A stretch of DNA of 64,000 nt. Origin: Stenopsyche tienmushanensis (taxonomy: Eukaryota; Arthropoda; Insecta; Trichoptera; Stenopsychidae). The stretch is taken from the NCBI GenBank assembly GCA_008973525.1, contig WACJ01000501.1, positions 1,364,001-1,428,000 of the forward strand. The letters run 5' to 3'. Position numbers and translations under genes: made by a program. The notes under the pieces are model-generated. The model was not told the DNA's origin. It saw only the letters and a program-made list of their open reading frames with translations, and did no database searches. This document shows, in pieces, positions 37,810 through 49,700 of this stretch. Positions within the stretch are counted from its first letter, which is position 1; each line of letters starts with the position of its first letter.

Positions 37810-37861
37810 ACTGAATACAGTTTCTGAAACCTACGGCATTATATATTCATAATTGGAATGC
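37810..37861 (-). promoter_or_regulatory. Gene B promoter (CATTCCAA box, TATA, initiator)
   Basis: On the - strand: GCATTCCAATT (37,861-37,851), ATATATAAT (37,846-37,838), and TCAGTAAG starting at 37,814. The box-to-TATA gap is the same four bases as in gene A. Confidence 0.7.
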
Positions 37862-38480
37862 AAGTTCCATGTATTTAAATATTATTAGAAGCCTTCAATA
37901 TTTGACCACTGAAATTTATTACACTTCAGACAATAAGTTGATTGATATGTCCATTGTTGTCGTCTGAAAATTTGTAAAAACATTAACAAAATAAAGCCAC
38001 ACATCTGGACTGCTCTAAGAAATTTCATATTTGCACACAAAATGCACACAAAATTGAAAGGCCGTTTAATATGTAATCGACTGAACAAACTTATGTACAT
38101 CAATATTTACTCACTTTTATTGGTTATTTATTTTAATGTTACTTTTCTTTCGTTTACGTGGAGCTCTTTTAGATATATGTAATGTACACGTATACAATTC
38201 ACATTTTTGGGTATTAAATGCTCTAAGGATATATGTTCTGCCGCCGTTCTCCGATTTTCTTCTCACCAATCATCAAATCCGTGTATATTCATATTTCAAT
38301 TTAAATTAGACGAAAAGAAAACTCATAATATTAATTCAGTATGAAATATATCGAGTTTATAAATATATTTTACCAATAATTTCCCCAATCAATTTTGTGC
38401 TTCTTTCAATGCAATCTTCGTTCAAAATCCACATCTTTAATTGTTTGTTAAAGTCAACGTTTTAGGATAAAATGTCTTCT

Positions 38481-38580
38481 TGATTATCCTCGACATTCAT
38501 ATCGTTAAAGCATAAAAACTCATATAGAATTAAAATGTTCCATCATTGCATCCTTTCTATTTTCAGCTGGCTCGATTAGA
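38481..38580. repeat. Segment duplicated at 49,961-50,065
   Basis: About 100 bases shared with 49,961-50,065, including gttaaagcataaaaactcat and a ttttcagctg core. One copy lies upstream of gene B and the other upstream of gene D, so it may be an ancient cluster duplication or a dispersed repeat. Confidence 0.6.
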
Positions 38581-38974
38581 CGTAAAAGATCTTTTTAAAT
38601 ATTAAAAGTTTAAAAAAAAACTTAAACATTTTAAATATTTGCATCGTTTTATGCCAATATATGTAAAAGTACATGTAATAAAAATCCATAAACATATTTT
38701 GGACAGAGTGTATAAACCTTTATATGGAATATTTCCAAAGTGCGCCCATAGAGCCATTTTTGTGGGGGGTCGCCAACTTATACAGTCAATAAAAAAATAT
38801 TCACTATAATGCAATTTTTATTTTTAATGGTGTCTTGAAGTTTGAATAATTTCATATATAATATTTATTTAATCCCATAATAAGTGTAATCCCAAAAGGA
38901 ACTGTCTCAAGAAAAAAAAATACATTTTTTAAAAAATCAAGCCTGGAAAAATTTCAAATAAATTTACGTCTTTA

Positions 38975-39499
38975 CATTTCAGAAATTTTACAATTGGCCA
39001 ATGACTTAGAAAATAAGGTTTTGGCCACTGATCCTGTTATTGAACGTGCTGTTAAATTTCAGCGAAACCTTAAAAGCCTGTACGCGCAATACAGTGAAAA
39101 TTACAAAGACTTAAAAAAAACACAACACAAAAATTAGTTACAGACTATTTAATAAAACAAGAAGAAGAGCCTGTTGCTGGATTTGAATCCAATGGTAGTA
39201 GTAGTTTCGAGCCAACAAAAAGTTGTTGAATTAGAATACAGCAGTGATGAGGTGGAATAATAAAATATCATTATATAATTATGCTTTTAATTATAAACAT
39301 GTTATAAATTTACGTCGAGCTATTAAATCTATTTCTTAATAAAATTCTCTTTTTTTATGCAGATATGTGTATATACAATGTAATCGTTTTACGCGGTTTT
39401 CTGGAACCTATCCCCCTATTTTATATGAATTTGAAGTCTCGATTTACGCGTTTTCTCTCGGAACGTATCTACCGCGTAAGTCGAGGGATGAGTGTACTG
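38975..39499 (+). mobile_element. Tigger/pogo-like element, 3' part
   Basis: The + frame reads ILQLANDLENKVLATDP, VIERAVKFQRNLKSLYAQY and a Lys-rich end, like the C-terminal part of Tigger transposases. The right end, on the - strand, begins cagtacactcatccctcgac followed by a ttacgcggtagatacgttcc stretch, typical of pogo/Tigger termini. Its 5' part is missing. Confidence 0.65.
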
Positions 39500-40574
39500 C
39501 GAAACTTGAAAACATGAGCGATAACAAAACAAACATAACAGTAAATTAATCAATTAGTAAAATAATTAAATTATTCAGAAGTCTGCTTTATTCTTTCCCC
39601 AGCAATAGAAAAAATGTAAATATTCATATGAATATCTCAAATTCGGTTTTGCTAACTTGACTAGCAATAGAGAAGCCACAATGTGTATTGTGCAAAGTTA
39701 TTCTCAGTCATGAGTCTATGTAACCTTCAAAGCATTCAGAACAAACTAAAAAGGATTTAGCTGAAATCAAAAGGTTTGATCTCCACTGTTATGTATATCA
39801 GCAGTGCATCCCACTTCTGACAACATAATTTTATATGTTATGGATCTTCTTCTTCATCCGTTGGTCTTCAAATGAAAGCGTATATATTGTTTTGATGTAT
39901 CTTTATTTCTTCTTTAGTTTACAACGAATACACAATTACGATAGTGACCCGAAGTCTAAGTGCTCTCGCAAAAGGCAGATAGAGGTTGTAAAAATGGTGT
40001 TGACTTGGCGAGTGAATGGAGAATAGTAAGTGAGCGTTGTATCGTCGAGGTACCGACTATTTGTAGGTTCAAAGGTTCACAAAAAAAGGTTCACAAAAAA
40101 GGTTCAGTAGGTGACTTGACGATGATTACAAAATTGTTAGGCAAAAATAAGGGATGACGTTTTATCAGTCGACAAATACTACGATTGCAAAAGAACATTA
40201 GCCTGCCATTCCAAAGTGGATAAGGTAGCGTGGGACAGGATGTAGTAAGATGTAAATTAGGTTCATAAGTGAACATAAATTGTACTAATTATTGACAATA
40301 ATCATTAAGATTAGCATTTAAACATAAGAATAGGGATAAAGTAAAGCAAATAGCAATTCACAAAGATTGGTTTTAAACAGGAACATGGTCTCAATAATGC
40401 ACATTTTAAGATTAGATAGATTCACGTCCTTAAGTTAGCATTCCAGGATGGTGAGTACATAACACCACTAGCAAATCTATACAAATTTATCCAAAGAATA
40501 TGTCGACAGGACAAAAAAAATACATAAACAAGATTTGCTAGGAAAGTGAATCCTATTTGCAAAATGCTCTAACT

Positions 40575-40791
40575 CAGGGGTGGCCAACCCAAATGATCTT
40601 GCGGGCCACTTTGGAAATGCATCATAGTTCCGCAGGCCGCATATATAATTATATATCCCCATTTTAGATTTAGATACACTATAGACGTTTTTTGAAGTGA
40701 AAAAATATATTTTGTAAAAGTGTAATAAATCTTGCGGGCTGGAAAAATATTCAAAATATGCGGCCCACGGGCCGCGGGTTGGCCACTCCTG
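40575..40791. mobile_element. hAT MITE with perfect 8-bp target duplication
   Basis: A 217-bp element with terminal inverted repeats caggggtggccaaccc and, at the other end, gggttggccactcctg. It is flanked by the perfect 8-bp duplication ctctaact (40,567-40,574 and 40,792-40,799). Sub-terminal sequence is also inverted (cttgcgggcc / ggcccacggg). It has no coding capacity. The intact duplication implies a fairly recent insertion. Confidence 0.92.
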
Positions 40792-40799
40792 CTCTAACT

Positions 40800-41230
40800 A
40801 GTGACCTCTTCAAAAAGGTCAATTTGCTCACAAAAGATTTTAAAGCCAAAAATTGGACGATTGAGAACGAAGACGGTTCACTGATAGGTGAACGCAAAGG
40901 TGTCTAAAGGATATGGAAATCTTACTGTGAAAACCTATACAAGGATCGATCACAATCCACAGAAAATTCACCAATATTACAACTGCCACACACAAAAGAA
41001 CCCAACATCATGTATGAGGAGATACTAAGGACCATTAAGAAGCTTAAAAATAATAAAACTCCAGGACCCGATATCATATCCGCAGAGATCCTTAAAAATA
41101 TTGGAGAAGACGGATACCGCGCACTATGAATTCATCAACTCTACAATTATCCCTATACACAAAAAGGGTTTAACAAGCAAATGCGAAAATTATCGAACAA
41201 TTTCTCTAATTGCGATTGCAATTTCTCTAT
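40800..41230 (+). mobile_element. RTE-like LINE reverse-transcriptase fragment
   Basis: With breaks, the + strand reads NEDGSLIGERKGV, ILRTIKKLKNNKTPGPDI, SAEILKNIGEDGYRAL and then IIPIHKKG and CENYRTISLI. These are the motifs at the start of reverse transcriptase in RTE-type LINEs. It is interrupted by stops and ends before the YxDD box. Confidence 0.8.
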
Positions 41231-41673
41231 ATATATATATTATTTAAGTTGTATACCATTTTTTTCCAATGTATTATCATAAACATAATCTTAAACAAAT
41301 TTACTAAAAATCGCTTGGAGTGCAAAGGGTTAAGGGACTTTCTCGACTCTTGAAATACGTAGTTTCACTTTTACGCACTATGTAAAATAGTAAATACTAC
41401 TTGTTTACATTTTGTTTAAAAATCCCACGCTTGTAGATTGATTTTAGAGTGTTGTTTATGAGGGCGCGACAGAGTTGGCAGCCCTAGGATCACGAAGCCT
41501 AGTCTCTTTATCATGCCTGACATTTTACGCTTGGTGTGAACCAGGCATTAGGTGATTTTAATATGGCCAATATTTTCTGGACGGCTGTTCAATCTTAATT
41601 CCTAACCATGTACTCGGTAAAAATCAAATCTACTTTTTAGATATCTGCACTACTTTTAACCTTTTTCAATATA

Positions 41674-42835
41674 CAGCGGAACCTCGGGTTACGAGTTTAA
41701 TTTTTTCCGGAAGGTAGCTCGTAAGTCAAAAAACCCGAAACGAATTTTCCCGTGAGAAATAATGAAAATGCAATTAATTCGTTCCCCACAAATATTACTA
41801 TAAAAATCTCATTTAATAATAAACAATATTATTTAATAATACCTATAATAATGTTAATATAAGTATAAAATATTAAAACAATTATTTATTCATGGTACTT
41901 CATGGCATGTCGGAGGTGATGGATGGAAGAGGCGATGGGAGGACTCGTCACTGTTACTGTCTCCCTCGATCAGCTGTATCTGTGGAAAACTGTCAACAGA
42001 TCTACTCCCGTAATCACTGACTTTTACTTTTTTCGAAAATTTGGGCTCAATTTCTTCACTATCTTTAACTTTTCTCTTAAATAATTTTTTAATCGACACT
42101 TGTTTTTGGTGGCTTTTCAACACGCTGCTGAAATGAGCCATAGCAATATCATTAAATAAATGAGTAGCTGCTGCTTTATATGGATGTCTTTCTTCCACAA
42201 ATGTTTGTAACTTTAACCACACTGTAGTAATAATCTCTGCTGTCGACAGTTTATTTTTCAGCCTCTCCTCTTCCTCCGTTCCCGACAGAGCCTTCTTTAG
42301 TTGATGGTGTTGTTGTTCATGCAACTCCTTCAACTCGTCGACGCTGAGGTCCTCGCTATGTTCTGCAACGAGCTCTTCGATGTCAAATTCGTTTACCTCG
42401 AGATTTACCCAGAGACACAATTTCTTCAACGGGCTCCTTTTTACTCACAACCCCTTGGAAATCTCGTTTTTAAACCACCTCAGGCCACAACTTTTTCCAC
42501 GCAGAGTTCAGTGTTCGTCTTGAAACACCCTGCCATGCTGTATCGATGAGTTACAGGTACTCTACGATATCGAAGTAGTTTTCCCAAAACTCGCGTAGGG
42601 TAAACTGTGTACTGTCAGTGACATTGAAGCAGAGTTTGAAAAGCCACTTCGTATACAATTTATTGAATTTAAAAATGACTTGGTGATCCATGGGCTGCAG
42701 GATAGGAACTGTGTTGGGTGGAAGGAAGACAATTTTTAGAAAACTAAACTCCTCCAAAATATTATCCTGAACTCTCTCGGTGTGGGCAGGAGCATTATCC
42801 ACAATTAGTATGGCTTTCAGAGGAAGATCATTGAG
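41674..42835 (-). mobile_element. Tigger-like DNA transposon with broken transposase
   Basis: The left end cagcggaacctcgggttacg is a typical Tigger terminus. On the - strand the transposase runs from DNAPAHTERVQ and LPPNTVPILQPMDHQVI (42,802-42,551), through a frame-broken middle with WPEVV, to VNEFDIEELVAEHSEDLS (42,429-41,890). The DNAPAH and LPPNTxxxxQPMD blocks carry the second catalytic Asp and nearby residues of pogo/Tigger DDE domains. The N-terminal half is missing; a mariner-like copy follows at 42,885. Confidence 0.88.
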
Positions 42836-42884
42836 ATATCAGAATCCCTACATATGACTGAATCTTTTACTATCTGTAGGGTTG

Positions 42885-43682
42885 ATACGATATAAGGGCA
42901 CTTAATTTTTAAATGTGAATGAAACAAGTAGTGTGTGAGATATTCACTATTTTTTTTGTTTAAAAGAATATTTTAAGCCATTTAGTATGGAATATAACGT
43001 CGTTCGAAAGTTCGCCGCGGCTTTACTTGGTGGCGCGTATTCAGGAGGTCCAATTTTCGTTGACTTTGTTGCATAAATCTGACTAAATTTGCCGAATGAC
43101 ATTCGTTATATTGACTTTTGATAATTGATAATTGTTTGCGATTTATACGAATAGACATAGGATTTAAGATAGCCCCAAAGGAAGAAGTTTAAAGGCGTTA
43201 AATCGGCGGTCAGTTCACGTCGCCACCGCACCAGATAACCATGCCCATACATCACTCGCGCAGAATGTCTATCGTGGCATGCGCTCTGTGGCACGTACTG
43301 TTGGAATCACATGTCGTCGGTACCCATACCGTCCAGCTTGAGATAATGGCGATGCCAGTTTCGTTTTGGAAGAAGTTTGGGGTGATCAAAATCCGCACCA
43401 AAATGTCTTTTTGGAAATGTATTTGGTGCTCATATAGATTGGTATCATTCCAATTCCGACATCTAAGTCACACACCCAATCATCCAAAAATGGGCTTCGT
43501 CGCTAAAGATGATTTTTTTTGCGAAATCTTTTTTCAAACGGAGCACTAATTTCGAAAATAAAATTTGATAATTTGCATATATTGTACAACGCTATATTTT
43601 TTATAATTTGAAAGATGTTGTTTTACTAACATGGCCCCTAAAAGTTAACATATTTTAAGCGTCCCTATTGAAAGACCCTGTA
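42885..43682 (-). mobile_element. mariner-like element, family 1 copy c
   Basis: The ends are inverted (about 42,885 and cctattgaaagaccctgta near 43,680) and it matches copies at 2,863 and 17,690. The - frame at 43,106-43,294 contains DLTPLNFFLWGYLKS, the block after the second catalytic Asp in this group. Frames are broken. Confidence 0.75.
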
Positions 43683-43863
43683 CTCATTTCAGCATTGGAA
43701 CATAAGAACTACATGTAGTTTATTACTTTAGGTCTATGCCCATAAATAAATACAATCTGCTTGTATTTTGCAATAATTTATTCTCAATATGCAACATGTT
43801 TACATATGTATTCATGTTTTTGAAATAAAAAATTGACCAAAATGTCGATTTGCGGACATCAAA

Positions 43864-46671
43864 TCAGCAAATTTTATGAGGCCAGTATTTCTTTGGGCAA
43901 GGATGGTGTTTATTGATTATATTGTACAGCCCTTTTGCAAATCCATGTTTGAAAGCACAACAGTCGTCGCAGTCAGGATGTCTCTTGCAATGCCACCAGA
44001 GATTATAGAAACAGTTATCTTTTGGTGGTCCAGGAACATCCCAATCGTGGTTCCAATTGTGGCATGCTTGCGTCGTCTGAAATGGAGGAATTGAAATATG
44101 ATATAAAAATATGTCTATGATGAAAAACGTATTCCAATATGATACGACAAATTAGTTTGGGATTCTTGTCTCATTCTGGAGGAGTATTAAATCCTTAGCT
44201 TAGGATTTGCCAACTTTTTTCCTAAATGGACCCTTTTTAGAAGAATTACTTTCATAGATAGACCCCCTAACATTTTTATATTTAATATACATCACACAAT
44301 ATAATAAAAAATACCAAAAATTACACATAAAAAAAATTAGACAATTGTGGTTTAATTTGGTGTATTTTTTTGCTCGGTTGTGTGGCTTTCAAATGGATTT
44401 ATATTTCAAGGCAGATATCGAAACTTTCTAAATCTTTATAACGGGCAATGATATCTTCTTTGAATTATTTTAAATTATCAGTGTAGATTTGAATGTCATC
44501 GATAAAAATTCCATATTTTTCAATACCAGAAAATTGCATCAAGTGGAAATAAAGAAATCCGTTTTGTAGCGAAATCCAAATATTATTCTTCCAGTTTTAA
44601 TAAGTTAGCCTTGTGATTATTTTTGCATATCATTAACAAAGAAAATATTCGATTAATCTTATTGCCATAATCAATAAATGGGTTTCCAAAAGGATTTCAA
44701 TTACAGAATTAAATATTTCAATGAAAGACGCAAACAATTGTCTTTCGACAACCAACGGACTTGTAGGTGATACAGCAAATTATTATATTGGGTGTGTGAA
44801 TAAGTTCCTGCCGTTTCACCGTCAGATGGGAGTAAAATGATTGTTGACGAAAAATTTGGAAACATTGCTTGATGAAACTCCATGTTAAACGCAATATGAA
44901 CTTGCAATATCATTAGAAATTTGATTAGATTGTCAGGCAGCATTGAGAATGATCCAAAAGGAAGAATTTTGGGTGCCTTACGACTTGAAGCTGAGGGACG
45001 TGGAAAGGCGTCTTTTAGCGTGTAAAAAGCTGCTCAAAATGGCGAGAACTTATTCACACACCCAATATCATTCCATTACTTTTACATAATTAAGTAAAAA
45101 GGCAATCATTCAAAGCCTTGGCTTTAATTGTTTTAAACTTCCAAAGTAACATAAAATGTGCAAACAAATGAGAAATGTCAACTACTAAATTATCTAAACA
45201 AAAAATTGACAATGATTTTAAATTTAGTTTAATTTAAAAAAAGTTTTCTAGATGATGCCATTTCCAACGGTATGCTGCATGTTATACAAATCATTCAAAA
45301 AGTCGTTAAATCTGAAGAGGTACCAGTTTGCCAGGGTCAGGCTTAAGAAAATACTTTTTTATGCATATGTTTTTATTAAATTTATTTACAAAATTTGTTC
45401 AAATTGGCCACGTTTGCTTCGTATGCACGCACTATATTTTTTTCTTATTTCAATTGTAGTAGTCTAAAGCAGCCAAACAAAGAAATCCACTGGTGTCAGG
45501 TCTGGAGGCGGTGAGAGCACCGAAATAGTGCCGCCAAAAGAATTGATTTACATGACAGAGGTGTTCACAAAAGAAATCCTAATTGTAATAATAGCCGTCT
45601 TTGCAAAAATGAAAGACGGAATGCTTCTTCAGAAAACTGAAGTTGAAATAAGGAAAAGGTGGCGTACGTGCATACGAAGCAGAGATGGCCAATTTTATCA
45701 AATCTTGTAAATGAATTTAATAAAAACATCATAAGCATAAAAAGTGTCTTCTTAGCCCTGATTCTGGCTAACTGGTACCTCTTAACTTCAACGATCCTGA
45801 TATTGGACCCATGTGTGAAACGTAACAAAAGACCCCCCCTAATCCCCAAAAAAAAATTTTTTTCAGTACGTGTGCAAAACATCCTGTATATTAAAATAAC
45901 CCTTAAAATACAAATTTAAAGTTGAATTCCATATACAAAATTTGTAAATTATTAACACACATCTGTTTTAGTTTAAAATTATAAACCACTTGCTGACAAA
46001 CGATCTATTAAAAAATCGTATATGACAAAACAAATATAAGTCGAGTTTGAAAGTATGAAATTTGGGAATATTTTTTGTCATATCTAGAACCTCAAAAAAA
46101 AATTCAAACAGAATATATTCCCTCTCCCCACTCATATCCAGTGCAGCAATTTAGGAAATTAAAAAAAAACCGTACAAATTTTATTTTATGCAATAAAAAA
46201 TAGTTTCTCAAAAAAACGAGAGTTCTCGCTTTTTTTTAATATATCTCAAAAAAATTTTCGAGGTATAATTCTCGAAATCACATTTTGATTTAGATGCGCA
46301 AATCACACCCCCAATAAAAATCTACAACATATTTGTACATTTTAAAGCGGATATAGCTATGTGATAATTTCTTCAAAAATAAATTAAATTTTAAAACAGA
46401 AGAATGTGTCGTGGGCCCCCAATAGAATCTATTCAAACTTCCATAGATCTCCAAGGGATCCACTGGGATCACGTTGGGAACCGAAACATTAACTCAACGA
46501 TAAACCATTAGCAATCAAATTTATTACATGAATACAACATGAATAATATTTTCTATAAGATAATGTAAACCATATGCTCACTTTTCAAGTTTAATCAAAT
46601 CAAATCAAATAAAATCATTATACCTCAAGGAACATGAAGCAGAAGAAGATAAGGAATATTGCCTTCATCAT
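43864..46671 (-). CDS. Gene C: secreted Cys-rich peptide, 8 Cys (exons 46624-46671, 43864-44076)
   Basis: Exon 1 encodes MMKAIFLIFFCFMFLE, a signal peptide, ending in phase 0 at GTATAA. A 2.5-kb intron follows. Exon 2 starts after a catttcag acceptor with TTQACHNWNHDWDVPG and ends KKYWPHKIC then TGA, about 86 residues in all. Cysteine frame: C-x16-C-x7-C-x5-C-x2-C-C-x19-C plus an extra C-terminal Cys that makes eight. The first inter-cysteine loop carries WNHDWDVPGPP, and the Asp/Cys cluster CDDCC is distinctive. D and E are tandem paralogues with identical structure. I do not recognise the fold; size, signal peptide and Cys pattern fit a secreted disulfide-rich peptide. The coding exon retains G/C-rich codons in AT-rich DNA, which argues against decay. 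Confidence 0.85.
44190..46600. other. Gene C intron content
   Basis: AT-rich. 46,360-46,560 is homologous to 56,700-56,880 in the gene E intron, so the duplication included introns. A large foldback lies at 45,312-45,786. Nothing else recognised. Confidence 0.6.
45312..45786. repeat. Foldback element with ~155-bp inverted arms
   Basis: Left arm about 45,312-45,475 and right arm about 45,629-45,786 are imperfect reverse complements, sharing gaggtaccagtt, tttttattaaatt, aaattggcca and tgcttcgtatgcacg. The loop is about 150 bases. It lies in the intron of gene C. A non-autonomous foldback transposon is likely. Confidence 0.75.
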
Positions 46672-46696
46672 CTTGAATAGATTTTAGTTTTTAGAA

Positions 46697-46747
46697 ACTG
46701 ATTATTCTTCTAGTCGAGCTTGATTTTATATGATTGAATTTGGAATT
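46697..46747 (-). promoter_or_regulatory. Gene C promoter
   Basis: On the - strand: ATTCCAAATT (46,746-46,737), ATATAAAAT (46,731-46,723) and TCAGT starting at 46,701, 52 bases from the ATG to TATA. The leading GC of the box seen in A and B is lost. Confidence 0.65.
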
Positions 46748-47074
46748 TTTTTAGCATCTGTTTCTAACTATGTTGATATTGGATCCAATTATTTATTTAT
46801 TGAATTACTTATGTTTGATTGATGTTATCTATTCAGTTGCAAATGCAGATAATTCAAATAAAAGATACGCAAGGAGGGATGAATTTATCATAATGTACCC
46901 ATTGTCTTTGTATCTTGTTTGTGATTTAGAATTGACAAAGGAGAGTAAAAATATTTACTATCTCTCTAAATAGATGCCATTGTTTGTTTTTGAAAAATAT
47001 ATCAATTTGAAGTTTTTGACAAATTGTATAAATATGGATGAATATGATGGAAAATTCGCTATGGGCAAGGTATT

Positions 47075-47230
47075 AAATTGGCCGCATGCAATTATATTTA
47101 TTTTGAATCTGAAATTGTAATACGTTTATGAAATTTAGGCAACGAATATGAATTTTAGTTCATAGTGGCAGGGACAAATAGTGACAATGGTTTCATGGTT
47201 CTTTGATTCATTTTTCTTTTAATAGTTTTT
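47075..47230 (-). pseudogene. Relic of the 3' end of an F-like gene, upstream of C
   Basis: Aligns with the 3' end and flank of gene F (58,340-58,500): gcatgcaat, tttatgaaatttag, cgaat and then a decayed copy of the Cys/Pro-rich C terminus (tggcagggacaaatagtgac). It no longer encodes the terminal Cys-Pro-Cys-Pro-Tyr. It occupies the same position relative to gene C that F has to E. Confidence 0.65.
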
Positions 47231-47492
47231 AGCACGTATGTGCTTCTTTTTGTGGATTTTGGATTCGTGCTAGTTTTTTGTGTCCCTTAAGACCACTAGA
47301 AAATTTTAAGATATTGTATAAGAACTCTATATAGTTTAATGCTTTAGGTTTTTGTTCATAAATAAATATAATATGCTTGTATTTTGTAATCATTTATTTT
47401 TATTATGCGACATTTTTACATATGTATTCAAGTTTTTGATATAAAAATGAAAAAAAAGAGAATACAACAAAATTTTGCGGACATCAAATCAG

Positions 47493-49126
47493 CTAATGAG
47501 GCCATAATTTCGGGCAAGGATATTCTTTATTGCATATTTTTTTCACCCCAAGTCCAAATCCATATTTAAAAGCACAGCAGTCGTTGCAATTTGGATGTTC
47601 CCTGCAATAGCACCAGAGATTATAGTAACAGTTATTTTTCGGTGGTCCACAAACATCCCATTCATCGTTCCAATAGTGGCATCCTTGCGACGTCTGAAAT
47701 AAAAAAAATTGAAATATGATAATAATCTATGATAAAGTCTATGATAAAAAAATGAATTCCAATATGACACAATTAATTACTATGGGATTTCATGACTACT
47801 ATCAATTTATTCTGGAAGAGTATTAAATCTCTTCCAGAATACGTCTACAAAGTGATACTTTGTTGCTTCAAATCAATCTGATTTTTCAGGACAATTGGCA
47901 ATCAAATTTGTTACTATAGTAAAAACACATGAATATTACCTTCATTAGGATAGTACAAACCATTTGTTCACATTTAAAAATTAACGGTCACGTACACGGT
48001 CAGTTCTGCTACAATTTGACCTTACCGGACATGGCTGCTTTGGAGCGTACTTCCACAAAATAGCTAAGGAGATAAACCCGAAATGCCGTTATTGTGGAGC
48101 AACCAACGACGATGCCGCACACACGACGTTCGACTGCCTAGCATAAAGCATGGAAAAGGACACTCTCTGCGAGGAGCTTGAATTAAATACGCTCTCGCCC
48201 GTCAATATAATTCCTTCAATGCTTGAGGTTGCTAGGGTTGGAATGCGTGGGGCAGGTATACAAATTGCGTTATGCAGGAGAAAGAAAACGCCAAATGTAA
48301 GAGGCGAAGAAGAGCTGCTGAAGCATCCCATACTGAACAGACAGAATAATCCAGAAGCTGACATAACTGAAGAGCCCAGGATGGACATATTGCTGCTACC
48401 CTAGTGCAAACTAGTAGCCGGGTGGCAGCAGAAGAGAAGGGGGCAAAATTTTCGGTCATGAGGTCAAATCGTGAGGTCTTCAATAGGGAGGACGTAAAGC
48501 ATGGATGCCGACTAATAAGAGTCCCTCGAATCATTGTGAATTCGGGACCGAATGGCAGTGGACCCGTCGGAAGACCTCGGCTACTCTGGGTTCATCAGAA
48601 AAGACGCTGTACGTCTCGACCTGGGTAATTGGAAAGAAGAGGCTCACGACATACGGAAATGGCGAAATGCGCTATCGGTGGCCGTGGCTCTCTTATGAGG
48701 CCACAGAATCCACCTAGAGATTCTGATTTTTCGATGATTTTTATTTCTCAAGAAATGAGAATTCTCGTTTCATTTCTCAAATTTCTCGAGAATTCTTAAG
48801 AAATTTTGATGAACAAAAAAATGTATGTAAAAGTGTTAAGTATTAAATATTATTATCTTAAGTATGTAATTAAAATAAAACAACTAAAAATATAGTTAAC
48901 ATTTAAAATTACATTATTTCGTATGGTTTTTAAAATAAATCTTTGAAAACCACGACTATCAAAATTGATTTCTGAAATTTCTTAAGAAATCAGAAAATAT
49001 CTCAAGAAATGAGAAATTCTCGAGAAGAAACTTTAGAACCCCCCAAAGGAAGTAAAAGATTAAATAAAATAATTTTACCTCAAACAGCACGAAGCAGAAC
49101 AAGATAAAGAACGTTGCCTTCAACAT
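47493..49126 (-). CDS. Gene D: secreted Cys-rich peptide, 10 Cys (exons 49079-49126, 47493-47693)
   Basis: Exon 1 encodes MLKATFFILFCFVLFE and ends in phase 0 at GTAAAA; the intron is 1.4 kb. Exon 2, after tatttcag, starts TSQGCHYWNDEWDVCG and ends PCPKLWPH then TAG, about 82 residues in all. The seven core cysteines keep the C-x16-C-x7-C-x5-C-x2-C-C-x19-C spacing. Three more cysteines appear inside the first loop (DVCG), the second loop (LWCYC) and the last loop (KICN). It is the most divergent of C/D/E, with CNDCC instead of CDDCC. The intron contains a LINE fragment at 47,985-48,720. Likely co-expressed with C and E through a shared promoter. Function unknown. Confidence 0.85.
47985..48720 (+). 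mobile_element. LINE ORF2 C-terminal fragments
   Basis: The + strand reads FDLTGHGCFGAYFHKIAKE, CRYCGATNDDAAHTTFDCLA (a zinc-binding CxxC...H...C end of R1-type ORF2) and SPVNIIPSMLEVARVGMRG. From about 48,540 a different LINE-like end reads GPVGRPRLLWV. Both are broken and lie in the intron of gene D. Confidence 0.75.
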
Positions 49127-49152
49127 ATTGAATAGATTTTGCGTTTTTAGAA

Positions 49153-49203
49153 ACTGACTCTTCTTCTCGTCGGGCTTGATTTTATATGATTAAATTTGGA
49201 ATG
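49153..49203 (-). promoter_or_regulatory. Gene D promoter
   Basis: On the - strand: CATTCCAAATT (49,203-49,193), ATATAAAAT (49,187-49,179) and TCAGT starting at 49,157, in the same spacing as C and E. Confidence 0.68.
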
Positions 49204-49554
49204 TTTTTAGCATCTGTTTCTTATGTTATTGATATTGGACCCAATTATTTATCAAATTAATTACTTGTTTCTGATTTATGTTATCTGTTCAATTATAGAC
49301 GCAGACACTTTAAGTAAAATGTATGTAGGGTGGGAGTGATTGATCATAATGTACTTATTGTTTTTGTATATTGTTTGTGATTTAGAATTGACTTAGGAGA
49401 ATAAAAATATGTATTATCTCTTTGAATAGATGCCATTGCTTGTTTATGAATAATATATCAATTTGAATTTATTGATAAATTGGATAAATATCGATGAATG
49501 TGATGGAAAGTTTCATCGACGATAAATTAGTCTTCATCAAAAAAAAGTTTTTAA

Positions 49555-49700
49555 AGCATGCAGTTGTATTTATTTAGGATACGTTTATAGTAACTGAATA
49601 TTTATGAAATTTAGATATCGAATTTCAGTTTTCATCGGTGATCATCAGCAAACAGTGACAATGTTTTCGTGGTTCTTCGATCTGCTTTCAAACTTTTACT
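49555..49700 (-). pseudogene. Relic of the 3' end of an F-like gene, upstream of D
   Basis: Aligns with 58,345-58,520: aaagcatgca, tttatgaaatttag, tatcgaattt, gagttttc-like sequence, then a decayed C-terminal coding end (agcaaacagtgacaatg, ttcgtggttcttcgatc). The coding frame is lost. Confidence 0.65.
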
